Assembly (NCBI GenBank): GCA_002304785.1
Contig: DBMG01000066.1
Coordinates: 28,223 to 73,196, forward strand
Length of the DNA: 44,974 bases
DNA from: Candidatus Accumulibacter sp. UBA704
Lineage (GTDB): Bacteria > Pseudomonadota > Gammaproteobacteria > Burkholderiales > Rhodocyclaceae
Reading direction: 5' to 3'
A model generated the notes under the pieces. It ran no database searches, was not told where the DNA came from, and saw only the letters and a list, made by a program, of their open reading frames with translations. Each line of letters starts with the position of its first letter. Position 1 is the stretch's first letter. Made by a program: the position numbers and the translations under genes. Of this stretch, positions 17,961 through 25,633 are shown in pieces.

Positions 17961-19073
17961 TCAAATACGCATCGGCATAACGACATACTTGAAGCGCTCG
18001 TTTCCGGGAATAGTCAGAAGAGCACTCGAGTTGGCATCGTTGAATCCCCACTCGACTATTTCAGACGACGCATTGTTCAATACATCGAGCAAATACCCGA
18101 CATTGAAACCAACATCGATTGAATCGCCGGAGTAATCAACTTCAATTTCTTCCTGCGCTTCCTCATGTTCGGCATTCGCAGCCATTATCTTCAGGCTGCC
18201 TGGCGTCAATACCATGCGCACGCCGCGAAACTTTTCATTCGTGAGAATCGCCGCTCTGACCATCGACTGAAGAAGGGCAGTTCTGTTCAGAGGCACCAAA
18301 TTCTTCAATGTGCTCGGAATCACTCGTTCGTAGTCCGGGAATTTTCCATCGATCAATTTTGAAACCAACGAAATACTTCCGAACTGGAAACGGATCTGAT
18401 TGAACGCCATTTCGATCTGCACTGGGTCTTCATTGTCAGCAAGCAGTCGGTTCAGTTCCAGTACGGTCTTCCGCGGCAGGATTAATTCCTGACGGGGTAA
18501 CGATACATTTTCGCCAAGCGACATGCTGGCGTACGCCAGACGATGTCCATCGGTCGCCACAGCGCGCAATTCGCTTCCTTCAACGAGTAACAGAAGTCCG
18601 TTGAGGTAATACCGAACATCTTGCGCGGCCATCGAAAACTGCGTTTGTCCGAGAAGATGCCGAAATTGCTTTTGTGTAACCGTGACTTTCCTGGAATCGC
18701 TGTCTGAAATCGCCATTCTCGGGAAATCTTCTGCCGGTAGTGTCTGCAGGCTGAAACGGCTTTTTCCGGCCCTGACCTGCAACCGCTTGTCTTCGAGATT
18801 AAGCGTGATTTCCGAACTCTCCGGGAGTGATCGCAAAATGTCCTGGAGTTTCCTTGCGCCAACCGTGACTGCACTGTCGCCATCGCCGCCAGGAACCTCT
18901 GTTGATGTCGTAATCTGGATCTCGATGTCCGTAGCCAAGAAAGTCAGTTTGTCGCCTTTCTTTTCCAGCAGTACGTTCGACAGGATCGGCAAGGTATGCC
19001 TTTTCTCCACGATCCCGGAAACCGATTGCAATGGACCGAGAAGCAGGTCACGCTGGGTTTTTACAAGAATCAT
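17961..19073 (-). CDS. dnaN: DNA polymerase III beta subunit (sliding clamp)
   Basis: DnaN forms the ring-shaped dimer that tethers DNA polymerase III and many other proteins to DNA. The 370-residue protein contains the three clamp subdomains (starting KTQRDLLLGPLQSVSGIVEKR, with LPILSNVLLE). The C-terminal hydrophobic-cleft sequence MPMRI at the end matches the conserved MP(M/L)R(L/I) terminus. It lies between dnaA and gyrB. Its start is immediately next to the AT-rich part of the predicted origin, so its upstream region and oriC overlap. Confidence 0.99.
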   Translation of the reverse strand: MILVKTQRDLLLGPLQSVSGIVEKRHTLPILSNVLLEKKGDKLTFLATDIEIQITTSTEVPGGDGDSAVTVGARKLQDILRSLPESSEITLNLEDKRLQVRAGKSRFSLQTLPAEDFPRMAISDSDSRKVTVTQKQFRHLLGQTQFSMAAQDVRYYLNGLLLLVEGSELRAVATDGHRLAYASMSLGENVSLPRQELILPRKTVLELNRLLADNEDPVQIEMAFNQIRFQFGSISLVSKLIDGKFPDYERVIPSTLKNLVPLNRTALLQSMVRAAILTNEKFRGVRMVLTPGSLKIMAANAEHEEAQEEIEVDYSGDSIDVGFNVGYLLDVLNNASSEIVEWGFNDANSSALLTIPGNERFKYVVMPMRI

Positions 19074-19113
19074 ATTTATATAAATCCTATAAAGATAATC
19101 TCAAATACAACTC

Positions 19114-19122
19114 TGTGGATAA
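19114..19122 (-). promoter_or_regulatory. DnaA box, perfect
   Basis: TTATCCACA on the minus strand, the box nearest the AT-rich segment next to dnaN. Confidence 0.85.
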
Positions 19123-19191
19123 TTAGAATTTACGTCCAATTAACAGTGCATTACATAACAAATTCAAGTATGAAAAACTCTTGTATCCGCC

Positions 19192-19200
19192 TGTGGATAG
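19192..19200 (-). promoter_or_regulatory. DnaA box, one mismatch
   Basis: CTATCCACA on the minus strand; the first base differs from TTATCCACA. It faces the perfect plus-strand box 11 bp further right. Confidence 0.65.
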
Positions 19201-19211
19201 AAACTGATAAG

Positions 19212-19220
19212 TTATCCACA
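19212..19220 (+). promoter_or_regulatory. DnaA box, perfect
   Basis: TTATCCACA on the plus strand in the middle of the predicted origin. Confidence 0.85.
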
Positions 19221-19259
19221 TAAACCAATTTTGCGACTTACTAACTAACTGGACACAGT

Positions 19260-19268
19260 TTATCCAAA
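19260..19268 (+). promoter_or_regulatory. DnaA box, one mismatch
   Basis: TTATCCAAA on the plus strand, 3 bp from the next box, suggesting a cooperative pair. Confidence 0.55.
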
Positions 19269-19271
19269 CTG

Positions 19272-19280
19272 TTATCCCCA
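19272..19280 (+). promoter_or_regulatory. DnaA box, one mismatch
   Basis: TTATCCCCA on the plus strand, 8 bp before the dnaA stop codon position. Confidence 0.55.
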
Positions 19281-19288
19281 ATACTTGT

Positions 19289-20680
19289 TTATCCCTTCAG
19301 CACTTGCAACAAGACGTGGACATCGTGATTCAATTCATTGTCCTTTGCGCGCAATGAATCGATCGTTCGTACGGCGTGAAGAACCGTCGTATGGTCGCGT
19401 CCACCAAACGCATCGCCTATGGATGGATAGCTTTGCGAAGTCAGATTCTTGGCCAGCCACATCGCTACCTGTCGAGGGCGCGCGATCTGCCGCGAACGTT
19501 TTTTGGAGAACAGGTCTGCAACCTTGATCTTGAAATAGTCGGCGACCGTTTTCTGGATATTCTCGACGGTAATCTGCCGATTGACAGCGCCAATAAGATC
19601 CTTGAGTGCTTCTTTGGAAAGATCAAGGTCGATGCGCCGACCATGAAAGGACGCATATGCCAACACTTTTTTCAAAGCGCCTTCGAGTTCGCGGACGTTG
19701 GATCGCAGATGTTTGGCGATGTAAAACGCCACCTCATCACCAAGAGCAACCCCTTCAATTTCTGCTTTCTTCTTAAGGATCGCCACGCGCATTTCGATTT
19801 CCGGCGGTTCGATCTGCACCGTAAGTCCCCAGTCGAAGCGCGTGATCAGGCGATCTTCCAACCCAGAGATATCTTTCGGATAGGTATCGCAGCTGATTAC
19901 AATCTGCTTCTTTGCCTCGATCAACGCATTGAAAACGAAGAAGAATTCCTCTTGTGTCCGGTTCTTCCCATTGAAGAATTGAACGTCGTCAAGCAACAGC
20001 ACATCAAGAGAACGGTAGTATCGCTTGAATGCGTCGAAGGATTTAGTCTGATAGGCGCGAACCACGTCGGAATAGTAATCCTCGGCATGGACATAACGCA
20101 CGACTTTTTCCGGGTACTGGTCGAGAATCTGGTTGCCGATGGCGTGGATAAGGTGAGTCTTTCCGAGTCCTGCTCCGCCATAAATGAACATCGGATTGTA
20201 AGCGCCACCGCCCGGATTCGTGGCTACCTGAAGCGAAGCAGCGCGCGCCAGATCGTTGGCCTTGCCCACGATCAGGTTCTCGAAGGTGAAACCCGGGATA
20301 AGTCGCGTCTTTTCGTACGCTGCTACGGGAGACGCTTTACCCGGTTGTCGGTCTGCGGCGGCTGGTACCAGAGCCGGGCGTTGAATCGCTACGGGGTTCA
20401 AGTTCTCCGTCCTGACCGGGGAAGGGGCAGGCCCTCGCTGACCGACGATAAGCGAAATGTCTACAGGAGCCGAAAAAAAACGTTGACCGAGTTCTTCGAT
20501 TCGCCCGAGATATCGCTCCTTTACCCATTTCAATATGAAACCGTTCGGTGCGATGAGGCGCAATCCGTCAGCAGGCTTTTCCTCACCTTCGAGACGCAAA
20601 GGACGTATCCAGGTGTTGAATTGCTGAGACGATAGCTCCTGTTCGAACTGGCTCAGACATGAATTCCAAAAACTGCTCAT
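19289..20680 (-). CDS. dnaA: Chromosomal replication initiator DnaA
   Basis: DnaA is the AAA+ ATPase that binds DnaA boxes and melts the origin. The ATG at 20680 gives 463 residues starting MSSFWNSCLSQFEQEL, matching the usual N-terminal DnaB-interaction domain. A frame start 60 bases further upstream would add unrelated residues and is rejected. Next come a variable linker (about 80-125), the AAA+ core with Walker A GGAGLGKTH at 158-166 and DVLLLDDVQFF as Walker B, and the C-terminal DNA-binding domain with the signature GDAFGGRDHTTVLHAV. It is the first gene of dnaA-dnaN-gyrB and has boxes on both sides, consistent with autoregulation. Confidence 0.99.
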   Translation of the reverse strand: MSSFWNSCLSQFEQELSSQQFNTWIRPLRLEGEEKPADGLRLIAPNGFILKWVKERYLGRIEELGQRFFSAPVDISLIVGQRGPAPSPVRTENLNPVAIQRPALVPAAADRQPGKASPVAAYEKTRLIPGFTFENLIVGKANDLARAASLQVATNPGGGAYNPMFIYGGAGLGKTHLIHAIGNQILDQYPEKVVRYVHAEDYYSDVVRAYQTKSFDAFKRYYRSLDVLLLDDVQFFNGKNRTQEEFFFVFNALIEAKKQIVISCDTYPKDISGLEDRLITRFDWGLTVQIEPPEIEMRVAILKKKAEIEGVALGDEVAFYIAKHLRSNVRELEGALKKVLAYASFHGRRIDLDLSKEALKDLIGAVNRQITVENIQKTVADYFKIKVADLFSKKRSRQIARPRQVAMWLAKNLTSQSYPSIGDAFGGRDHTTVLHAVRTIDSLRAKDNELNHDVHVLLQVLKG

Positions 20681-20828
20681 TGCATGCGTTTCAAAAAAAC
20701 CGTTTGAAGTGAAAAAGAGTGCATTCGAAAACCGCACCAATCAGTGTACGAAAGCGTTTGGTCCGCGTCATGCGCGAGAAGAAAAAACGTGCCAATCATT
20801 GAAAACGGGGAAAGCCCGCCCAGTCATG

Positions 20829-20861
20829 GTGTTTTCTAATGGTTGTCGATGGTGAAAACAC
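20829..20861. repeat. Inverted repeat upstream of dnaA
   Basis: GTGTTTTC and GAAAACAC are exact inverted 8-mers separated by 17 bp, about 150 bp upstream of the dnaA start. It may be an operator or a cruciform-prone site near the origin; no regulator can be named. Confidence 0.35.
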
Positions 20862-20911
20862 GGTAACGGCGAGTGCTGCTGAAGACAAGATTCTAACCTG
20901 CCGTCAAAGAG

Positions 20912-20920
20912 TTATCCACA
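20912..20920 (+). promoter_or_regulatory. DnaA box, perfect, upstream of dnaA and rpmH
   Basis: TTATCCACA lies 20 bp before the rpmH -35 element and 230 bp upstream of dnaA. It could serve dnaA autoregulation, a second origin part, or control of the rpmH operon. Confidence 0.8.
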
Positions 20921-20940
20921 GCAGAGGTAAAAATTTGGAG

Positions 20941-20970
20941 TTGACAACATTGCCCGTATCAAGGTCTAAT
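20941..20970 (+). promoter_or_regulatory. rpmH operon promoter
   Basis: A perfect -35 TTGACA (20941-20946) and -10 TCTAAT (20965-20970, five of six) are spaced by 18 bp, about 37 bp before the rpmH ATG. This is a strong sigma-70 promoter, as expected for a ribosomal protein gene. Confidence 0.75.
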
Positions 20971-21007
20971 CTATGGTTCAATTCGTAATGACTTCAAGGG
21001 TTTTCAC

Positions 21008-21142
21008 ATGAAACGCACCTATCAACCGTCGGTAGTTCGCCGCAAGCGTACCCATGGCTTTCTCGTCCGTATGGCTACCCGTGGCGGTCGTGCCGTGATT
21101 CGCGCCCGTCGCGCCAAGGGTCGGCATCGTTTGGCCGTTTGA
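21008..21142 (+). CDS. rpmH: 50S ribosomal protein L34
   Basis: L34 is a small basic protein of the large ribosomal subunit. The frame encodes 44 residues starting MKRTYQPSVVRRKRTHGF and continuing LVRMATRGGRAVIRARRAKG, an unmistakable L34 sequence of usual length. AAGG lies 8 bases before the ATG. A strong promoter precedes it, and it heads the rpmH-rnpA-yidD-yidC-mnmE series. Its TGA stop overlaps the proposed TTG start of rnpA. Confidence 0.99.
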   Translation: MKRTYQPSVVRRKRTHGFLVRMATRGGRAVIRARRAKGRHRLAV

Positions 21143-21537
21143 ACGCCACAGAACCTGAGGGAAAAGGCCGGATTCGTCCAGCGGTATTCCCCAAGAGCCA
21201 TCGACTGACTAAAACGGATGAGTTTTCATCCGTTTTTAGTTTCCGGAAGGCACTAAGAAGCACCACTTTCCTGTTACATTACCGCCCTCGAGGGATCGAA
21301 CAGGCTGGTGGCGCGAGGCTCGGTCTGGTCGTTGCAAAGCGGTTTCTTCGCCGTTCTGTTGATCGCAACCTGATCCGGCGATTGATTCGCGAAGCATTTC
21401 GCACGAAACAATACGACTTGCCTGCCCATGATTTGATCGTTCGCCTGGCAGTAAAACCGGCCTTGCCGCTTGATCGAAATGCCTTGGCCGAGGAGATTCG
21501 AAGGTTGCTGGAAAAAACTCGCAATATTGGACGTTAG
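21139..21537 (+). CDS. rnpA: Ribonuclease P protein component
   Basis: RnpA is the protein cofactor of RNase P, which trims the 5' leader of tRNA precursors. The sequence has the N-terminal FPKSHRLTKTDEFSSVF strand/helix, LGLVVAKRFLRRSVDRNLIRRLIRE (the conserved RNR-type RNA-binding helix) and a C-terminal helix ending in LLEKTRNIGR. The only credible start upstream of the conserved region in this frame is TTG at 21139. It overlaps the rpmH stop in the sequence TTGA, giving 132 residues with about 16 leading residues that are not conserved. Translation should depend on ribosomes finishing rpmH. It is followed by yidD after 3 bp. Confidence 0.93.
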   Translation: MNATEPEGKGRIRPAVFPKSHRLTKTDEFSSVFSFRKALRSTTFLLHYRPRGIEQAGGARLGLVVAKRFLRRSVDRNLIRRLIREAFRTKQYDLPAHDLIVRLAVKPALPLDRNALAEEIRRLLEKTRNIGR

Positions 21538-21540
21538 GCC

Positions 21541-21747
21541 ATGAAACTGCTTCTGGTTCTGATTCGCTGCTACAAATATGCGATCAGCCCGATATTAGGG
21601 CAGAATTGCCGTTTTTATCCCAGTTGTTCGGATTACACCGCACAGGCAATTGAAAAACACGGGACTCTCAAGGGAGTCCATCTTGGATTGAAACGAATCT
21701 TTCGTTGCCACCCCTGGAATCCGGGGGGCTTTGATCCCGTTCCCTAA
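21541..21747 (+). CDS. yidD: Membrane protein insertion efficiency factor YidD
   Basis: YidD is a small membrane-associated protein that assists YidC-dependent insertion. The 68-residue product has the hydrophobic/amphipathic N-terminal helix (LLLVLIRCYKYAISPILG). The conserved Cys-rich core follows: NCRFYPSCSDYTAQAIEKHG, then LGLKRIFRCHPWNPGGFDPVP. The length and the three-Cys pattern are typical. It lies 3 bp after rnpA and 23 bp before yidC. Confidence 0.98.
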   Translation: MKLLLVLIRCYKYAISPILGQNCRFYPSCSDYTAQAIEKHGTLKGVHLGLKRIFRCHPWNPGGFDPVP

Positions 21748-21770
21748 TATTCTTCCTGAGTAGGCTGTTC

Positions 21771-23471
21771 ATGGATAATCGACGCCTGATCGTTTTGTGC
21801 ATTTTCTCGTTTTCGCTGGTCATGCTGTGGGATGCCTGGCAAAAATTCAATCAACCCAAGGCTCCCGCCGTTGTCGCCTCGGCTCCAGCGGCCGCGGGCA
21901 GTTCCGCGGTTCCGACACCATCCGTTCCATCAACGACTGCTGCCGAAACGGCCACTCCGGCAGCTGTGCCGTCTCCGGCTTCCGCCGCGCTGAAGGGTGA
22001 TATCGTCGAGATCAAGACGGATCTTTTCGTTGCCCGAGTGGCTGCTCAAGGGGGCGATCTGGTTGGGCTGGAACTGGCCAACTACAAGGCCACCGAGGAC
22101 AAGTCGAAACAGTTCATGCTCTTCGATTTGAAGCACCAGTATGCTGCCCAGAGCGGTTTGATCGGCGAGAACCTTCCCAACCACAAGACGATGTTCAACA
22201 TTGTTCCGGGGAAGCGCGAATTGGCTTCCGGCGACGATGCGGTCGAGTTGCGGCTTGAAGCGCCAGCAGCTGGCGGCGTCAAGGTGGCCAAGATCTTTAC
22301 CTTCAAACGCGGAAGCTATTTGATCAATGTTGCCTACGAAATCAACAACGGTAGCGAACGCGAACTGGCTGCCCATGCCTATTATCAGCTGCAGCGGGAT
22401 ACCCAGGCTCCCGCCGGGGAAAGCCGCATGGTCAGTACCTTTACCGGGCCTGCTCAATACACCGAGCAAGGCAAGTACAAGAAAATCGATTTCAAGGATG
22501 TCGAAAAGGGCAACGCCAAGTTGGAGCAGAAGGCCGACGATGGCTGGATTGCCATGGTTCAGCACTATTTTGTTTCGGCTTGGATTCCCCCGGAGAAGGC
22601 ACAGCGCGAATACTATGTACGCAAGCTCGAAGGCGGGGTAAATCCAGCGGTTGCCGCCGGAGTCATTGTTCCGGTTCAACCGGTGGCGCCAGGTACCAAG
22701 GCCAGCTTTGCCGGTTCGCTCTATGCCGGCCCGCAAATCCAGTCGATACTTGATAAGCTGGCAAAGCCGGTTGCTGAAGGGGGCGTCGGGGCTCAAGGCC
22801 TGCCGTTGGTGGTGGACTATGGATGGCTGACGATTGTTGCCGCGCCGATTTTCTGGTTCCTGGAATTTATTCACAAAATCGTCGGAAATTGGGGATGGGC
22901 CATCATCTTCCTGACGATCTGCATCAAGGCGGTCTTTTTCCCGCTCTCGGCGGCCAGCTACAAGTCGATGGCCAAGATGCGCGCCATTTCGCCACGCCTG
23001 CAGGCTTTGAAGGAACGTTGCGGTGACGACAAACAGAAGCTCAACATGGAGATGATGAATCTCTACAAGACCGAGAAGATCAATCCGCTGGGTGGCTGCC
23101 TGCCTATTGCGGTGCAGATCCCTGTCTTCATCGCGCTGTACTGGGCACTGCTCGGTGCCGTGGAAATGCGCGACGCGCCGTGGATGCTGTGGATTCAGGA
23201 TCTTTCCTCGCAGGATCCCTACTATGTCCTGCCGGTCATCATGATGGTGACCATGCTGATCCAGACCAAGCTCAATCCGACACCGCCCGACCCGATCCAA
23301 GCCAAGATCACGATGATCATGCCGTTCGCTTTCGGCATCATGTTCTTCTGGTTCCCGGCTGGCCTGGTGCTTTATTGGGTGGTAAACAACGTTCTGTCCA
23401 TTGCTCAGCAATGGCAGATCACACGGATGATCGAACGTGGCGGAAAGGCCGCCAACGACGCCAAGGCCTGA
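21771..23471 (+). CDS. yidC: Membrane protein insertase YidC
   Basis: YidC inserts and folds inner-membrane proteins, alone or with SecYEG. The 566-residue protein has an N-terminal membrane anchor (RRLIVLCIFSFSLVMLWDAW), an Ala/Pro/Thr-rich linker (about 30-75), and a large periplasmic beta domain (about 75-340). A C-terminal five-helix core follows (from about 350, PIFWFLEFIHKIVGNWGWAI). It contains the conserved YKSMAKMRAISPRLQALKER cytoplasmic loop and MPFAFGIMFFWFPAGLVLYW. This is the Gram-negative form. Its 3' end overlaps the mnmE start by 35 bp. Confidence 0.98.
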   Translation: MDNRRLIVLCIFSFSLVMLWDAWQKFNQPKAPAVVASAPAAAGSSAVPTPSVPSTTAAETATPAAVPSPASAALKGDIVEIKTDLFVARVAAQGGDLVGLELANYKATEDKSKQFMLFDLKHQYAAQSGLIGENLPNHKTMFNIVPGKRELASGDDAVELRLEAPAAGGVKVAKIFTFKRGSYLINVAYEINNGSERELAAHAYYQLQRDTQAPAGESRMVSTFTGPAQYTEQGKYKKIDFKDVEKGNAKLEQKADDGWIAMVQHYFVSAWIPPEKAQREYYVRKLEGGVNPAVAAGVIVPVQPVAPGTKASFAGSLYAGPQIQSILDKLAKPVAEGGVGAQGLPLVVDYGWLTIVAAPIFWFLEFIHKIVGNWGWAIIFLTICIKAVFFPLSAASYKSMAKMRAISPRLQALKERCGDDKQKLNMEMMNLYKTEKINPLGGCLPIAVQIPVFIALYWALLGAVEMRDAPWMLWIQDLSSQDPYYVLPVIMMVTMLIQTKLNPTPPDPIQAKITMIMPFAFGIMFFWFPAGLVLYWVVNNVLSIAQQWQITRMIERGGKAANDAKA

Positions 23472-24795
23472 GACAATCGCCGCCATCGCCACGGCTCCGG
23501 GCCGTGGCGGGATTGGTGTGGTACGGCTGTCCGGCAGCGACCTGTTGCCCTTGGCGCAGGCGCTGAGCGGGAAGCAACCGCCGCCTCGCATGGCAACCCT
23601 GGCGAACTTCCTGGCGGCTGATGGAAGCGTGATCGACACCGGCCTGCTGCTCCATTTCCCCGCTCCGCATTCATTCACCGGTGAGGACGTCCTTGAGCTG
23701 CAGGGGCACGGCGGAATGGTCGTCCTGCAGATGTTGCTGGCCAGATGCCTTGATCTCGGCGCACGTCTGGCCGAACCCGGAGAGTTCACCCGCCGCGCCT
23801 TCCTCAACGGGAAGCTCGATCTGACCCAGGCCGAAGCGGTCGTCGACCTGATCGATGCGTCGACGGCGGCGGCCGCGCGTAGCGCCGTCCGTTCGCTGCA
23901 AGGCGGATTCTCCCGCGAGATCAGATCGTTGCTCGATCAACTCGTCGAGTTGCGGGCTCTCGTGGAAGCGACGCTCGATTTTCCCGAAGAGGAGATTGAT
24001 TTTCTCCAGGCGGCCGACGCATTCGGGCGCCTGGAGCGCTTGCAGCAGAAAATGGCCGAGGTGACGGATCGTGCGCAACAGGGCCGGCTGCTGCAGGGCG
24101 GGCTGCACGTTGTCCTGGCCGGCCAGCCGAATGTCGGCAAGTCCAGCCTGCTCAACTGCCTGGCCGGAGACGATCTGGCCATCGTTACTCCGGTGGCAGG
24201 AACCACGCGCGATGTGGTGCGCAGCACACTGCATGTACAAGGCATTCCCTTGCATGTCATCGATACCGCCGGATTGCGTGACACCGACGATGAGATCGAG
24301 CAGATCGGCATCGCGCGCACCTGGCGCGAGATTGAAAAAGCGGACGTCGTGGTCCTTATCGTCGATGCCCGGCATGGCGTGAAAGCGGCTGACGAGGCCA
24401 TCCTCGCCCAGTTTCCGGCAGGATTGGCGCGGATCACCGTGCATAACAAGATCGACTTGGCTGGACTTCTGCCGGGAAGGCATGACGAAGCCAGCGGCAC
24501 GGCCATCTCACTGTCCGCCAAGCAAGGCGCTGGCGTTGAACTCCTGAAGCAGGAGCTGTTGCGCATCGCCGGGTGGCATCCCGCCGAGGATGTTTTCATC
24601 GCCCGTGAACGCCATTTGCGCGCGCTGGCGCGGACGAACGAGTGTCTCGTGACGGCGCGCTCTTGTCTTCCCCGACTCGAACTCTTTGCCGAAGAACTGC
24701 GTCTCGCCCAAATTTCGCTCGGCACGATCACCGGCGAATTCTCGGCCGACGACCTTCTGGGCGAGATATTCGGAAGATTCTGTATCGGCAAGTAA
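23437..24795 (+). CDS. mnmE: tRNA modification GTPase MnmE
   Basis: MnmE, with MnmG, installs the (carboxymethyl)aminomethyl group at wobble U34 of several tRNAs, using GTP, a folate carbon and FAD. The 452-residue protein has the N-terminal folate-binding domain (ETIAAIATAPGRGGIGVVRLSG) and a helical domain. A G domain is inserted with P-loop GQPNVGKSS at 229-237, DTAGLRDT (G3) and NKID (G4), and the C-terminal motif FCIGK supplies the catalytic Cys. The start is GTG at 23437, inside yidC; no better start lies closer to the conserved region. Unusually, mnmG, rsmG and parAB do not follow. Confidence 0.98.
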   Translation: MAERPPTTPRPETIAAIATAPGRGGIGVVRLSGSDLLPLAQALSGKQPPPRMATLANFLAADGSVIDTGLLLHFPAPHSFTGEDVLELQGHGGMVVLQMLLARCLDLGARLAEPGEFTRRAFLNGKLDLTQAEAVVDLIDASTAAAARSAVRSLQGGFSREIRSLLDQLVELRALVEATLDFPEEEIDFLQAADAFGRLERLQQKMAEVTDRAQQGRLLQGGLHVVLAGQPNVGKSSLLNCLAGDDLAIVTPVAGTTRDVVRSTLHVQGIPLHVIDTAGLRDTDDEIEQIGIARTWREIEKADVVVLIVDARHGVKAADEAILAQFPAGLARITVHNKIDLAGLLPGRHDEASGTAISLSAKQGAGVELLKQELLRIAGWHPAEDVFIARERHLRALARTNECLVTARSCLPRLELFAEELRLAQISLGTITGEFSADDLLGEIFGRFCIGK

Positions 24796-24856
24796 ACGTT
24801 TGCCGCCGATTCCACGCAGCGGTTAAACTTACCGGTTTCCCTGGAAAGACATAGCC

Positions 24857-25624
24857 GTGAGTATCGACGCTTCCCTGTTGGCCGTCCTGGCATTGGCCTC
24901 GTTGTTTGCCGGATTTATCGATTCTGTGGTCGGTGGTGGCGGCTTGATCCAGATTCCGGCTCTTTTCTCCGTACTGCCCAGCGAAATCCCCGCGACACTG
25001 TTCGGAACCAACAAGATTTCCAGCGTGGTAGGCACTACCAACGCCGCTTGGCGCTACGCCCGTCGTGTCACCATGCCTTGGGGCACGATTCTGCCCGCGG
25101 CACTCGCCGCGTTCGCCTGTTCCTACCTGGGGGCGATGGCCGTGGCCTGGCTCCCACGGGAATTGTTGCGCCCGATGATTCTGGTGATGCTGGTCGGTGC
25201 GGCCGGATATACCTTCTGGCGCAAGGATTTCGGTTCCATCCACCGGCCGCAGCACGCCGGGGTGAAGGAATTCGTCTACGCGCTGATCGTGGGTGGAGCG
25301 CTTGGCTTTTACGACGGATTCTTCGGACCGGGCACCGGAAGCTTTCTGATCTTCCTGTTCATCAGGTTCTTTGGTTTCGACTTCCTGCATGCCTCGGCCG
25401 CCTCGAAAGTGGTGAATGTCGCCACCAACCTGGCGGCGATCGCCTATTTCGTGCCGAACGGGTTTTACCTGCCGCTGGCCGCCGTGATCATGGCGGCCGC
25501 CAACATTGGTGGTTCGTTCATCGGCACGCACCTGGCCTTGCGCCATGGCAGCGGCTTCGTCCGCAAGGTCTTTCTGGCTGTCGTCTGCGCGCTGATCGTC
25601 AAGTTTGCCTGGGACACCTTCTGA
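24857..25624 (+). CDS. TSUP family (TauE/SafE, DUF81) membrane permease
   Basis: TSUP proteins are inner-membrane carriers proposed to move sulfite, sulfonates or other small organosulfur and carboxylate anions. The 255-residue protein starts at GTG and has seven to eight hydrophobic helices arranged as two repeats. It shows the family motifs GFIDSVVGGGGLIQIPAL (repeat 1) and GFYDGFFGPGTGSFLIF (repeat 2), and TNKISSVVGT/SKVVNVATNLAA. The substrate cannot be told from sequence. It follows mnmE by 61 bp on the same strand and converges on the LON-domain gene, with 9 bp between stops. Confidence 0.92.
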   Translation: MSIDASLLAVLALASLFAGFIDSVVGGGGLIQIPALFSVLPSEIPATLFGTNKISSVVGTTNAAWRYARRVTMPWGTILPAALAAFACSYLGAMAVAWLPRELLRPMILVMLVGAAGYTFWRKDFGSIHRPQHAGVKEFVYALIVGGALGFYDGFFGPGTGSFLIFLFIRFFGFDFLHASAASKVVNVATNLAAIAYFVPNGFYLPLAAVIMAAANIGGSFIGTHLALRHGSGFVRKVFLAVVCALIVKFAWDTF

Positions 25625-25633
25625 CAGCGCCGA

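Larger units (their letters stand above)
19074..19288. other. oriC: Predicted replication origin (oriC), dnaN-dnaA gap
   Basis: This 215-bp non-coding gap has five DnaA-box-like 9-mers: two perfect (19114-19122 and 19212-19220) and three with one mismatch (19192-19200, 19260-19268, 19272-19280). An AT-rich stretch at about 19074-19110 beside dnaN (ATTTATATAAATCC, TATAAAGATAATC) could be the DNA-unwinding element. Gene directions diverge around this locus, with gyrB/dnaN leftward and rpmH-mnmE rightward. A further perfect box between dnaA and rpmH raises the possibility of a bipartite origin. GC-skew across the genome would confirm or refute the site. Confidence 0.8.
20681..21007. other. dnaA-rpmH divergent intergenic region
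   Basis: This 327-bp gap holds no gene. It contains one perfect DnaA box (20912-20920), the rpmH promoter (20941-20970) and an 8-bp inverted repeat with arms at 20829-20836 and 20854-20861. The dnaA promoter must lie here on the minus strand, but I could not pick a convincing -35/-10 pair. Confidence 0.75.

Noticed and set aside
19376..20635. Plus-strand open frame (419 codons) opposite dnaA
   Set aside because: The minus strand encodes DnaA with all motifs; the plus-strand product is a shadow without domains.
21930..23807. Long minus-strand open frame (625 codons) opposite yidC and mnmE
   Set aside because: It spans two real plus-strand genes, has no recognisable domain and has the composition of an antisense shadow.
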